A stretch of DNA of 38,212 nt from CAZSAT01 sp964604675 (lineage in GTDB: Bacteria > Myxococcota_A > UBA796 > CAJQPC01): contig CAZSAT010000069.1 of assembly GCA_964604675.1 (NCBI GenBank), positions 1 to 38,212 of the forward strand. The letters are read 5' to 3'. Made by a program: the position numbers and the translations under genes. Positions 24,681-32,730 of this stretch are shown piece by piece; positions within the stretch are counted from its first letter, which is position 1, and each line of letters opens with the position of its first letter. The notes beneath the pieces were generated by a model. That model did not search any database. It was given only the letters and a program-made list of their open reading frames with translations, and was not told the origin of the DNA.

Positions 24681-26041
24681 TCCTCTGGCTCTCGGTTCCG
24701 GCCTTCGCCGGGGGGTACTTCACGAGCGACCCCGGGCTCGAGTCCGCCGGCCGCGCCGGCGCCTTCACTGCGGGGGTCGACGACCTGACCGCCCAGCTGC
24801 ACAACCCGGCGGCCTTGGTGCGCACGGAGGCGCTCACCGTGCAGCTCGAGGTCGCCGGTGTGCACCAGTACGTGCGCTTCGACCGCCTGGACGAGGGCGC
24901 GGACCGCGTGTTCGATCCGGTGACCAATGCCGGCCTGCCCATGCCGGTCCCGGGCTTCGCGGTCGGCGGGGGTGGCGACACGCTGGGGTGGGCCTTCGGC
25001 TTCTACCCGATGTACGGGCCGCGCTTCAGCTACCCGGCATCGGGCGCGCAGCGCTACAGCCAGATCAGCTCGACCGTGCTCGAGACCACCCTGGGGCCCT
25101 CGGTCGGCGTGCAGGCCACCGACTGGTTGTCGGTCGGCGCCGGTGTGCAGGCCCGCGCGCTCGGCGTCACGCAGGAGCTCACCCTCTCCACCTCCGGTGA
25201 GGACGGTGAAGAGAGCGACATCGACGTCGCGATGGAAGCCTGGGACACGCTCCAGCTCTCGTGGAACGTCGGCGTGCTGGTGGAGCCGGCGGAGGCCTGG
25301 GCGGTCGGGCTGAGCTTCCAGCCCGGCAACACCTATGCGGCCGTCGGCAGCCTCGACACCGACTACGAGACCAACTTCCTGTACACCGCGGGCATGCTGG
25401 CCGACTCCGCCTTCAGCGACGACGACATCACCCTGGTGGCCGAGTTGCCGTTCATCCTCCGCAGTGGCGTGTCCTGGCAGGTCCGAAAGCAGCTGGAGCT
25501 CGAGCTGGGCGTCGACTGGCAGGGATGGGGCCGCGTGGCCGACCAGACGATCACCGAGGTCGATCTGGCGCTCGACCTGGACACCACGAACGGGAACGTG
25601 CCCGAAGGCCTCGAACAGGTCCTGGTGACCGACGACGTGGCCCTTCCCGCGGAGTACCGCGACACCGTGGCCATCGCCCTGGGGGCCGAGTGGGCGCGCA
25701 CCGCCGAGCTCGACCTGCGCGCCGGCCTGTCGTTCGAGACCGGGGCCGTGCCCCGCGAGCACCTGCACCTGATGTTGATGGATGCCCACCGTGTGGGCTA
25801 CGCGCTCGGGCTGTCCCGTCGCTGGGGCGCCTTGGACCTCGACGCGGCGCTGGCCCAGCAGTTCTTCCTGCCCGTGGACGTCGACGGCGCCTCGGAAGCC
25901 CGCCAGGTGAGCGTGCTCATCGACACCCACGACCTCGCAGCCCCGCCCGAGGTGAAGGCCGGCAAGGCCGTCGGCAACGGCGCCTACCGGTCGTTCACCA
26001 CGGTGGCGGGTGTCGGCCTGAGCTACCGCTTCGGCGGATGA
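24677..26041 (+). CDS. FadL/OmpP1/TodX-family outer-membrane transport protein
   Basis: The protein has 454 residues if started at CTG 24677. This start overlaps the preceding TGA as CTGA, with GGGAGG three bases ahead. The next in-frame start, GTG 24815, would remove the signal peptide and the family's N-terminal signature. From CTG the leader reads (M)ILWLSVPAFA-GG, then GLESAGRAGAFTAGVDDLTA and HNPAAL, the FadL hallmark for the N-terminal hatch. The remainder is a row of amphipathic strands (for example TTLGPSVGVQATDWLSVGAG, LSWNVGVLVEPAEAWAVGLS) and ends in an aromatic-type strand TVAGVGLSYRFGG. Members carry hydrophobic compounds through the outer membrane; the ligand is unknown. Its coupling with the lipoprotein upstream suggests they act together. 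Confidence 0.85.
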   Translation: MILWLSVPAFAGGYFTSDPGLESAGRAGAFTAGVDDLTAQLHNPAALVRTEALTVQLEVAGVHQYVRFDRLDEGADRVFDPVTNAGLPMPVPGFAVGGGGDTLGWAFGFYPMYGPRFSYPASGAQRYSQISSTVLETTLGPSVGVQATDWLSVGAGVQARALGVTQELTLSTSGEDGEESDIDVAMEAWDTLQLSWNVGVLVEPAEAWAVGLSFQPGNTYAAVGSLDTDYETNFLYTAGMLADSAFSDDDITLVAELPFILRSGVSWQVRKQLELELGVDWQGWGRVADQTITEVDLALDLDTTNGNVPEGLEQVLVTDDVALPAEYRDTVAIALGAEWARTAELDLRAGLSFETGAVPREHLHLMLMDAHRVGYALGLSRRWGALDLDAALAQQFFLPVDVDGASEARQVSVLIDTHDLAAPPEVKAGKAVGNGAYRSFTTVAGVGLSYRFGG

Positions 26042-26081
26042 TGGGCCCGAAGGAGACGGCGGCCGGTAGAATCTCCGTCCG

Positions 26082-26951
26082 GTGAGCCAGCCCCAGCCGA
26101 TGTCCGACACCCCCCACGAGGCGCCCGACGAGGCCGCTCCGCCGTCCCGGCTCGCGCTCGTGCGGGAGATGCAGCTCGTGTGGCGCCACCGGCACCTGCT
26201 CGGGTCGTTCGTGATGAACGACCTGAAGTACCGCTACGTCGGAAGCTCCGTCGGCTTCTTCTGGACAGCCATCAACCCGCTCGTCGAGCTGGTCACCTAC
26301 ACCTTCGTGTTCGCGGTCATCCTGCAGGTCCGGTACCACCCGAGCGGCGGCACGGTGCACTACGCGCTCTTCCTGTTCTGCGGCATGGTCGCCTGGATGG
26401 CCACGGCCGAGGGCCTCCAGCGCGCCACCATCTCCATCACGGGCAACGCGCACCTGATCAAGAAGGTGAACTTCCCCGCTGCCGTGCTGCCCGCCCACGT
26501 GGTGCTCTCCAGCGTGGTGAACCAGTTCGTGCGCGTGGGCATCCTCGGGCTCGGGGCGATCTTCCTCGCGGACGGCATCTCTCCGCTCTTCCTGCTCGTG
26601 CCGCTGTTCATGGTGCTGCAGGCCATCTTCACGCTGGGGCTGGGCTTCCTGCTCGCCACGGCCAACGTGTACTTCCGCGACGCGGCGCACTGGCTCAACG
26701 CCGTGCTGCCGGCGTGGATGTTCATGTCGCCGATCTTCTACCCGCCGGCCGCCTACCCTCGCGAGTTCGGCCTGTTCCTGCAGCTCAATCCGATGGCGCA
26801 CATCGTGGGCATCTACCAGGAGCTGATCCTGAACCTGCGTGTGCCCGACGCTCGCCAGGTCCTGATGGCCGCCGTGTGTGCCGGCTTCTCGCTGGTGATC
26901 GGGTACAGCGTGTTTGCCCATCACCGGAAGCGCTTCGCCGATCTCGCCTGA
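26082..26951 (+). CDS. ABC-2 type polysaccharide/teichoic-acid export permease
   Basis: This 289-residue protein starts at GTG 26082; an ATG six codons later is also possible. A short cytoplasmic N-terminus ends RHRHLLGSFVMNDLKYRYVG, followed by GSSVGFFWTAINPLVELVTY. That is the conserved entry of Wzm/KpsM/TagG-type permeases. Six membrane helices follow, with IKKVNFPAAVLP, ATANVYFRDAAHWLNAVL and FMSPIFYPP, all characteristic of the family. It forms a dimeric pore for undecaprenyl-linked glycans and needs a Wzt/KpsT-like ATPase. That gene is not next to it here; the neighbour downstream is a lipoprotein. The partner must be elsewhere. Confidence 0.9.
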   Translation: MSQPQPMSDTPHEAPDEAAPPSRLALVREMQLVWRHRHLLGSFVMNDLKYRYVGSSVGFFWTAINPLVELVTYTFVFAVILQVRYHPSGGTVHYALFLFCGMVAWMATAEGLQRATISITGNAHLIKKVNFPAAVLPAHVVLSSVVNQFVRVGILGLGAIFLADGISPLFLLVPLFMVLQAIFTLGLGFLLATANVYFRDAAHWLNAVLPAWMFMSPIFYPPAAYPREFGLFLQLNPMAHIVGIYQELILNLRVPDARQVLMAAVCAGFSLVIGYSVFAHHRKRFADLA

Positions 26952-26962
26952 GGAGGACTCCG

Positions 26963-27541
<579 letters not shown>

Positions 27542-27553
27542 CCCCAGAGCAAG

Positions 27554-27580
27554 CGAAGCCCCCGGAGTCCGAGGGCTTCG
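27554..27580 (-). terminator. Hairpin between the lipoprotein gene and the tRNA remnant
   Basis: CGAAGCCC (27554-27561) and GGGCTTCG (27573-27580) are perfect complements with an 11-base loop. In the minus direction it lies just after the tRNA CCA end, where tRNA terminators usually sit, and is followed by a pyrimidine-rich stretch (CTTGCTCT). In the plus direction it would end the lipoprotein transcript but has no T-run. It may work as a bidirectional terminator. Confidence 0.5.
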
Positions 27581-27583
27581 AGA

Positions 27584-27633
27584 TGGCAGGGGCACGAGGA
27601 CTCGAACCCCGGACCTGCGGATTTGGAATCCAC
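27584..27633 (-). tRNA. 3' half of tRNA-Trp (anticodon CCA), probable attachment-site remnant
   Basis: On the minus strand the sequence gives an anticodon arm with 5-bp stem GTGGA/TCCGC and loop TTCCAAA (anticodon CCA). It is followed by a five-base variable region AGGTC, a T arm CGGGG-TTCGAGT-CCTCG, a 3' acceptor strand TGCCCCT, discriminator G and CCA. That is a normal tRNA from about position 27 to 76. The 26 bases 5' of it do not form a D arm and lack the GG of the D loop. Only about five of seven acceptor pairs could form. So only the 3' half is present. This is the usual result of integration of a mobile element into a tRNA 3' end. Confidence 0.65.
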
Positions 27634-27684
27634 TTCCGTGCGGGGCGATCACCCCCCTGAGCGGGTTCGGGGCGCGGATCCGGC

Positions 27685-27706
27685 ACCACTTGCAGACCAC
27701 TTGCAA
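27685..27706. repeat. Tandem 11-bp direct repeat beside the tRNA remnant
   Basis: ACCACTTGCAG is followed directly by ACCACTTGCAA (10 of 11 identical). The pair lies 52 bases from the tRNA half, on the island side. Short tandem repeats at this distance are what arm-type integrase-binding sites of tyrosine recombinases look like. I see no second copy of the tRNA half or of this pair in the window. Confidence 0.5.
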
Positions 27707-27771
27707 CTCCCCAGAGAAGGGCGGGTGCGCGGCGCTGAGATGCCCAGCGGGAGAGCGAGAGCGGACGTGGC

Positions 27772-28257
27772 CTACCGGAAGGCGAGGACCGCCTCTTCCA
27801 GCCTCGGCCCGAGCGGAGAGCGGGCCAGCTTGCCGGTGTTCCGCGCCAGGTCCAGGAGGCTGCGGGGCAGGGGGCGAACCCGGGGGTCGCCTCCCGCGCG
27901 TCCGATGACCAGGAGGTCGTGGCGGTCCAGCGGGAAGAGATGGTGGAGCGCCTCGACGTCGGCGATGACGCTCCTGGAGAGCTCCCAGCGGACGACCCTC
28001 GCCTCTTCGAGTGCGCTCGGCCGCGGACGTCCGCGCCGGTCGAGTGGCCAGGCGACGACCAGCGCGATCGTGGCGTCGCCGCGCTGGCTTACGGTGAGGG
28101 AGGTGCGGTCGTCTGCCCAGGAGGCCCAGGAGAGGCGGTGTAGGGTCGCCGGTCGGGTCGCCAGCGGCTCGCTCTGGGCTACTATGGAGAGGGGGAGGAG
28201 CACGGGACGCTCGAGGAAGGTCGAGCACAGGCTGCGGCGACGGCGGGTGTGGAGCAC
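27772..28257 (-). CDS. Hypothetical island protein
   Basis: The frame is open from 28500, but the N-terminal part there is low-quality Pro/Ser/Gly-rich sequence. From GTG 28257 (after a G-rich stretch) codon third positions become strongly G/C and the sequence looks like a folded protein of 161 residues. Segments are FLERPVLLPLSIVAQSEPLA, RLSWASWADDRTSLTV, ATIALVVAWPLDRRGRPRPS, WELSRSVIADVEALHHLFPL and HDLLVIGRAGGDPRV. I recognise no family, and the start is uncertain. It is the first gene inside the putative island, next to the tRNA half, where an integrase or excisionase gene would normally lie. It resembles neither. Confidence 0.45.
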   Translation of the reverse strand: MLHTRRRRSLCSTFLERPVLLPLSIVAQSEPLATRPATLHRLSWASWADDRTSLTVSQRGDATIALVVAWPLDRRGRPRPSALEEARVVRWELSRSVIADVEALHHLFPLDRHDLLVIGRAGGDPRVRPLPRSLLDLARNTGKLARSPLGPRLEEAVLAFR

Positions 28258-28499
28258 CCCCCGACAATTCAGGTCATGCGCCGGAGGGGTTTCAACGACG
28301 ACCGGCGCGCCGTGGGGTAGGCCCTGCCGGCATGCACCTCTCGACTGCGCTGACGAGCGCGAAGTTGCCGGGGAGCTGGGCTGAGGTGGCTGGGTGTGCT
28401 GCTCCTCGGGTGCGTGCCCTCCTGGGACGAGTATTCCGGATGTCGATCCGGAGGCGCCGGCGGGTCGCCGGCGCCCGTCATCGGCCTCGACGGAGAGCA

Positions 28500-28806
28500 C
28501 GGCAGGGACGTCGACTGCGGGCTGTCGGCGTCATGCGGCCAGCCGAGTTGCCGTAGGGTGGCGTGAAGGTCCGACAAGTCCTCGCCTGGGAACAGCTCGC
28601 CGCTCCGGGGACCGCTCCGGGGGGAGTGTCGGCTGTAGGCATGAGCTCGATGGCTGTCTGCCTGCTAGCGTCCTGACAGCGTTTGAGATCAGCCCAACGT
28701 GGAGGTCCGCCCGGGAGCCCGGCGTGGAGCGTGCCGTAGATCCAGCTCGCGCCTGGAGCGTCGGGCGTGCTGAGCGTCAAGAGCACGTCGCCTTCGTCGT
28801 GTGCGG
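28500..28806 (-). pseudogene. Decayed TraB/GumN-like gene fragment
   Basis: Minus-strand translation gives AHDEGDVLLTL, then SWIYGTLHAGLPGGPPRWAD and a following IELMP. This lines up with SWLYGTLHAGLGGRPPRWRD and VALELAP of the intact TraB-like gene at 31822. The similarity then leaves this frame. A second frame carries GELFPGEDLSDLHATLRQLG, like the next part of such proteins, so there is a frameshift near the C-run around 28615. The C-terminal two thirds (including the GALHL-type motif) are missing. It is a broken paralogue in inverse orientation to the intact copy. About 270 bases to its right (28807-29073) hold nothing I can support. Confidence 0.55.
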
Positions 28807-29073
28807 GGATAGCCTGCGGTGCAGGCGGCGGGGCTCATCTGCTCAGGGGGTACCCGGCCGCGGCGGCACGGTCGAAGGCCGCGGCGCCGTTCGATGCTGA
28901 TGCTGCTCGTGCGTTGCTTGCTGCTGGGGCGGGGTACCTCGTGCGAGGCCCTGGTACGGCGGGTGCGAACTCCTGGACTGCAGCGCAGCCGCGGGCAACC
29001 AGTCGTTGCAACTTGGTGGCGTAGTCGCCGGCCAACTTCGAGAGGTTCGCCGGTTGCTTGTGCGGCTGCCTGC

Positions 29074-29337
29074 TCACTGAGGGTGGAACAACCGCAGCAC
29101 CTCATCGTGCTTCCGGCCCCCTCCGGGGAACACGAGCAGCTCGAAGGGCTCCACCCCCAGCCGCTTCGCGATTGCTGACAGCGCATTGAGCGACGGCAGC
29201 TTCTTCCCCGCCTCGATCTCGGACAAGTAGCCCTTGGAGCTGATTCCCTCGGCCGTGTAGGCAAGCTGCTCCTGCGTGAGTCGCCGCTCCTCACGGAGTG
29301 CCCGGATTCGTTTGCCGAGGGCCTGTGCGAGCTCCAT
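29074..29337 (-). CDS. XRE (Cro/C1-type) helix-turn-helix regulator
   Basis: This 87-residue protein is almost entirely an HTH_3 domain. It reads LGKRIRALREERRLTQEQLA, then the recognition-helix region GISSKGYLSEIEAGKKLPSL and NALSAIAKRLGVEPFELLVF. The family binds operator DNA as a dimer; small single-domain forms are common as phage, island or restriction-system controllers. It is divergent from the secreted-protein gene at 29463, and a perfect inverted repeat (29393-29409) sits between the starts. It is the best candidate for island regulator. The start is ATG 29337. Confidence 0.85.
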   Translation of the reverse strand: MELAQALGKRIRALREERRLTQEQLAYTAEGISSKGYLSEIEAGKKLPSLNALSAIAKRLGVEPFELLVFPGGGRKHDEVLRLFHPQ

Positions 29338-29392
29338 CCTAGGCGCCGAGTGGGAGGGCCGCTTGAAGGTAGGCGTCGCGCGGTGGTATGTA

Positions 29393-29409
29393 GTTCGCCG
29401 TCAGCGAAC
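29393..29409. promoter_or_regulatory. Inverted repeat, possible operator of the XRE regulator
   Basis: GTTCGC-CGTCA-GCGAAC is a perfect 6-5-6 palindrome lying 56 bases upstream of the XRE start and 53 bases upstream of the divergent gene. A weak promoter-like pair, TTGAAG (29363) and TATGTA (29387, 18-base gap), runs into it on the plus strand. A dimeric HTH protein would fit such a site. Confidence 0.4.
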
Positions 29410-29462
29410 CTGGCGGGCCGGACGCTCCTCGCGCTCGCCAGCACGAAGCCACAGGAGCTGCC

Positions 29463-30225
29463 GTGCATCTTCTTCTCTCCCTCTCTCTCATTGCTCCCGG
29501 CTACGCTGGCGCGTTCTCCGCCTACGAGTCGTGGAGCGTGCAGTGCGCCGATGGCCGCAGCGTGCGTCCGTTGAAGCCCGGGCGCGCCGCACGGGTCTGC
29601 CGCGGAATGTTCGTGGACTTCCAACGCACCTACGACCTCGAGGCTGCTGCCAGTGCGGCGGAGCGATCGGGCTCGCTCGAGGTCTCCAGCGATGTCGTGT
29701 TCGCCAGTATCGACCAGCTCGACCGCTTCCACCGCGACGCCATGGTCGGCGCGTGCACGGGCATGGCGTTCGAGCCATGCGACGGAGCCACACATCTTCG
29801 ATGACGCGCGACGCCAAGCACAGGAGTCCTACGCCACGATGCTCCACGTTCTCCAGGGGCCGCGCGTCACCGCCAGCGACATCGAAGATGAGGTGCCGCC
29901 CAAGCCGGGTCCTACGGACACCTGTCGGACTCTGGACCTCCAGGTCGAGGGCGCCGAAGTCATCCGCCTTGAGCCTGGGCGAAGCTGGCGAATCAGCGCG
30001 ACCGTCGCCGAGGATTACTCCTACCTCCAGTGGGAGGGCATGTCCTGCCAGAACCCCGTGACTGGCGCTGGTGTGGTTGCAGCGTCCAGCCACGAGAGGA
30101 ATGGGAGCTACGAGCTCTTGTGCTCCGGGCCCGGTGCCGCCGAGCTCAGCATCGGGCTCGACCACGGATTGCTGACGCCTACGAGAAGCACAGCCGCGGA
30201 GGTCGTGGTTTGCAGGACACCCTGA
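29463..30225 (+). pseudogene. Secreted hypothetical protein, split by a frameshift
   Basis: From GTG 29463 (SD AGGAG) the first frame gives a signal peptide MHLLLSLSLIAPGYAGA and a sensible mature start ending DAMVGACTGMAFEPCDGA, then stops at 29804. A second frame carries the continuation from about 29785: HIFDDARRQAQESYATMLHV, then a Pro-rich linker. A beta-type C-terminal domain follows (VIRLEPGRSWRISATVAED, SYELLCSGPGAAELSIGLD), ending at 30225. A one-base indel near 29780 joins them into a protein of about 250 residues with several Cys. No known family is recognised; the last domain is Ig-like at best. It may be a real lesion or a base-calling error. It converges with the gene at 30230. 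Confidence 0.5.
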
Positions 30226-30229
30226 GCCG

Positions 30230-31186
30230 CTATCGGTCGCCTGGACGCGACCCTGGACTTCCCACCCAGCCGACATACTTCACGTCTCGCGACGGCCGGC
30301 GCACCCGGATGTATGGACGCCGGCCAGTTGGCGACACCAGACCCGTGATCGTCACCCCCCGTAGGGAGAGCGCGCTTCCGTGGCGGTGCAGGACGTCCGA
30401 CAGCCCCAGCGCCGAGAGCAGTCTTCTGCAGCGACTCACCGCCGTGTCGAGGGCCGCCGGCAGGCTACCGACGCCGATTGCCGCATCCTTGGCTACGCCG
30501 ACGTTCACTTCGTCGTGCTCCGCGAGCACCGTGATCACCCGGAGCAGCTGCGGCTGGGCCGGCTGGGGTGCGCGTCCTCGGGCGCAGATCCATGCGGTAC
30601 CGGTAGCCGGCAGGCAGTAGTAGAGGTCGGCCGCTCCACGCCGCTGCTGCTCGCGGAAGTCCTCGAGTGCCAACACGTCGGGCATCGGCATGCCCGCCGT
30701 GCCACGACCGACGCCGATGACAGTCCAGGCTCCGCTCGGCCCCCATCCCAGGGCAGCAGGCGGACAGACCGCCAGGCCGCCAGTGAGTGCCACGCACGCG
30801 ACCTCGCGTGCCATGGCGAGCAAGCTGACGGCGTCGAGCCCCGCGCAGGCCTGGCCGGCGACGGAGGCGCTCAAGCGTTCCCGGGCCTCCGCACTGTCGC
30901 CCAGGCGTCCCGCTAGCGCGGCCAGGAACAACTCCGGCCACGGCCGGAGCACGGCGTGACCATGTGCCTCTAGGAAGAGTTCAACTGCGTCCCCGGCGGC
31001 AGCGGGTGTGTGCGCAAGCCTTGCCCGTGCAAGATCGAAGGCGACAAGCTCAGCCCATGGGCCAGACACGGAGGACGGGGACTCCTGCACCAACCTCCAC
31101 GCGACCTCTAGCTGGCGTCGTCGCTGCCCGGGATCCTTCTTCGAGAGGACGGCACGCTGCGCTGTCACGCGAGAGGAGAAGGCCAT
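30230..31186 (-). CDS. Hypothetical protein of 318 residues
   Basis: The ATG at 31186 opens a long frame with good codon bias. The N-terminal 150 residues are helical and Ala/Leu-rich in a pattern like tetratricopeptide-type helix pairs (RRRQLEVAWRLVQESPSSVS, WAELVAFDLARARLAH, ELFLAALAGRLGDSAEARER). The middle has a beta-like stretch (GAWTVIGVGRGTAGMPMPD). The C-terminal 100 residues include LLRVITVLAEHDEVNVGVAK and a basic tail. I recognise no family. It is divergent from the truncated recombinase at 31283, sharing a 96-base regulatory gap with a palindrome. The last 30 or so residues (RVRRPSRDVKYVGWVGSPGS) look less conserved-like and may be read-through. Confidence 0.6.
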   Translation of the reverse strand: MAFSSRVTAQRAVLSKKDPGQRRRQLEVAWRLVQESPSSVSGPWAELVAFDLARARLAHTPAAAGDAVELFLEAHGHAVLRPWPELFLAALAGRLGDSAEARERLSASVAGQACAGLDAVSLLAMAREVACVALTGGLAVCPPAALGWGPSGAWTVIGVGRGTAGMPMPDVLALEDFREQQRRGAADLYYCLPATGTAWICARGRAPQPAQPQLLRVITVLAEHDEVNVGVAKDAAIGVGSLPAALDTAVSRCRRLLSALGLSDVLHRHGSALSLRGVTITGLVSPTGRRPYIRVRRPSRDVKYVGWVGSPGSRPGDR

Positions 31187-31210
31187 CGCCCCAGCCTACG
31201 CCACCCTCGG

Positions 31211-31237
31211 CCTTACAGTAAGGATTCACTATTGACA
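31211..31237. promoter_or_regulatory. Palindrome plus -35-like element in a divergent gap
   Basis: CCTTACAGTAAGG (31211-31223) is a perfect 6-1-6 inverted repeat in a locally AT-richer stretch. A consensus -35 hexamer TTGACA follows at 31232-31237, reading towards the recombinase gene; the -10 17 bases later (ATAGGC) is poor. The palindrome lies 25 bases upstream of the divergent start at 31186. It is a possible operator for both genes. Confidence 0.4.
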
Positions 31238-31282
31238 GGGAATGCCAGCCCGCCATAGGCTTCTGCGGTCTGGAGGTCTCCC

Positions 31283-31825
31283 GTGTCCGACTGGTGCTCC
31301 GAGGTGCGCGCCGCTCGCGATCTTGGTCCCATCGTCGCTGTGGATGCCGTGCGCGGCCTGGCTTCGTCGGCCACCGGCGAGGAGCTCCAGCGCGGCCCCC
31401 TCGCCCCGGACGAGCCTCAGCGCGTCTGTCCGATGGTCCCGGCGCACGAGGGTCACGAATCTGGTGGCGACGTCCTGCCCGCCCGCATGCGTGAGGCCTG
31501 GCGTTGGGGCGTCGCCAAGGGGCTCGTACCTGACCGCGTGCTGGCGCCATACCGGATCAAGGTCGACGAACGGGAGGTCGCGATCTGCCACGGCACACCG
31601 CAGCCCGTCGAGGTCGAGGCGGTCCTTGCCAGGACCTTCGGCGAGCCCGGCCTGGCGCTGCTCATCCTGGCCGTCATAGGCGCTCGAGTTGGCGAGGCGT
31701 TCCGCTTGGTAGGCGCGGATTTCGACCGATTCTATGGCACCATACGCCTTGGCGAGAAGACCAGCCCTCGGTGGTTTCCGCTGACGAGCTCGGACCCCCA
31801 GCTCTTCGCCGAGCTCGCCACATGA
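31283..31825 (+). pseudogene. Truncated tyrosine recombinase (phage-type integrase)
   Basis: This 180-residue frame starts at GTG 31283. The central part MREAWRWGVAKGLVPDRVLA resembles the end of the core-binding domain of site-specific integrases. TPQPVEVEAVLART begins the catalytic domain. AVIGARVGEAFRLVGADFDR carries the first catalytic Arg in its usual GxRxGE setting, followed by GTIRLGEKTSPRWFPLTSSD, the beta strands with the catalytic Lys region. The protein then stops. The H-x-x-R box, the second His/Trp and the nucleophilic Tyr are all absent, so it cannot catalyse strand exchange. Its last codon overlaps the TraB-like start (ATGA). With the tRNA half and arm-like repeats it marks the region as an old integrated element. 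Confidence 0.65.
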
Positions 31826-32730
31826 GTGGCGAGGAGGGCACCCTTTTCAGGGTCAGCAGGCCGGGGATGCCTTGGGACAGTTGGCTCTACGGAACGCTCC
31901 ACGCAGGGCTCGGGGGCCGCCCGCCGCGCTGGCGCGACCTGTTGGCCTGTTTGACGAACGTCGACCGAGTTGCGCTCGAGCTCGCACCCGACGTGACGCT
32001 CAAGCCACAGCAGCTACCCGGCCCGAAACTGCGCGACGTGGTGGAGCCGGAGGAAGTGCGGCGGGTGGAGGAGACCCTGGCCGTCTTCGCGCCCGCCTGG
32101 ACCGGTGTTGACAGTGCTGTCGTGGCCCTCCTCGCCTTGTCCGCTGCCTTATGGACCGTGCCAGGCAGCTCCGTCGACCGCTCGATCGAAGACCGCGCCC
32201 GTGCACTTTGCCTGCCGTTAGTGGGCCTGGAGACTCTGTCGGAGCAACTCGAGGCCCTGGCCGAGGCGACCCCGGACGAGCTCCGTCGCTGTATCCGGGC
32301 TCAGCTGGTTGCCATCGATGCTCCCGAGGCCACGCGAGTGGCTCTCGCCCAGGACTTGATCGCTCGCTACCGCCGGGGGTGGCTGGCCGAGCTGCTCGAT
32401 GGCTTCCGAGCCGCCCTCCCGCAGATGACGCAGCACCTGGTCGATACGCGAAACGAGCGGCTTGCACGCCGCTTCGGAGCGCTCGCTTTGGAGGGACCGA
32501 CCCTCGGAGCGATCGGCGCCCTCCATCTCGCAGGTCCACGAGGCGTGGTCGCGCAGCTCGCCACCGATGGCTGGACGGTCAGCGTGGCGCCATGTCCCTG
32601 CGTGGCGTGGATGTCTGGCGTTGGAACGATGATGCCTTCGCCGAATCGTGACGGTCAGCCTGCCATTGGCAGGTCAGGCCGACCAGCAGGCCCGATTGGA
32701 CGGACTCCCTTTCCGAGCGGATCCGGCTGA
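31822..32730 (+). CDS. TraB/GumN-family protein
   Basis: The protein has 302 residues from ATG 31822 (overlap ATGA with the recombinase remnant). SWLYGTLHAGLGGRPPRW is the N-terminal GTxH motif of the TraB/PrgY/GumN superfamily. VALELAPD follows with the conserved Glu, and GALHLAGPRGVVAQL is the C-terminal GxxHL-G motif. The fold is related to the erythromycin-esterase/TIKI group, and members are suspected proteases or hydrolases; the substrate is unknown. After GWTVSVA, where most relatives end, the frame runs on for about 45 Gly/Pro/Arg-rich residues, probably read-through after loss of the native stop. A decayed inverse paralogue sits at 28.5-28.8 kb. Confidence 0.7.
   Translation: MSGEEGTLFRVSRPGMPWDSWLYGTLHAGLGGRPPRWRDLLACLTNVDRVALELAPDVTLKPQQLPGPKLRDVVEPEEVRRVEETLAVFAPAWTGVDSAVVALLALSAALWTVPGSSVDRSIEDRARALCLPLVGLETLSEQLEALAEATPDELRRCIRAQLVAIDAPEATRVALAQDLIARYRRGWLAELLDGFRAALPQMTQHLVDTRNERLARRFGALALEGPTLGAIGALHLAGPRGVVAQLATDGWTVSVAPCPCVAWMSGVGTMMPSPNRDGQPAIGRSGRPAGPIGRTPFPSGSG

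Noticed and set aside
27584..27660. Complete tRNA gene
   Set aside because: The 5' portion cannot form a D arm, and the acceptor stem pairs only partly.
28258..28500. N-terminal extension of the 27772 gene to 28500
   Set aside because: Pro/Ser/Gly-rich low-quality sequence without the codon bias seen after 28257.
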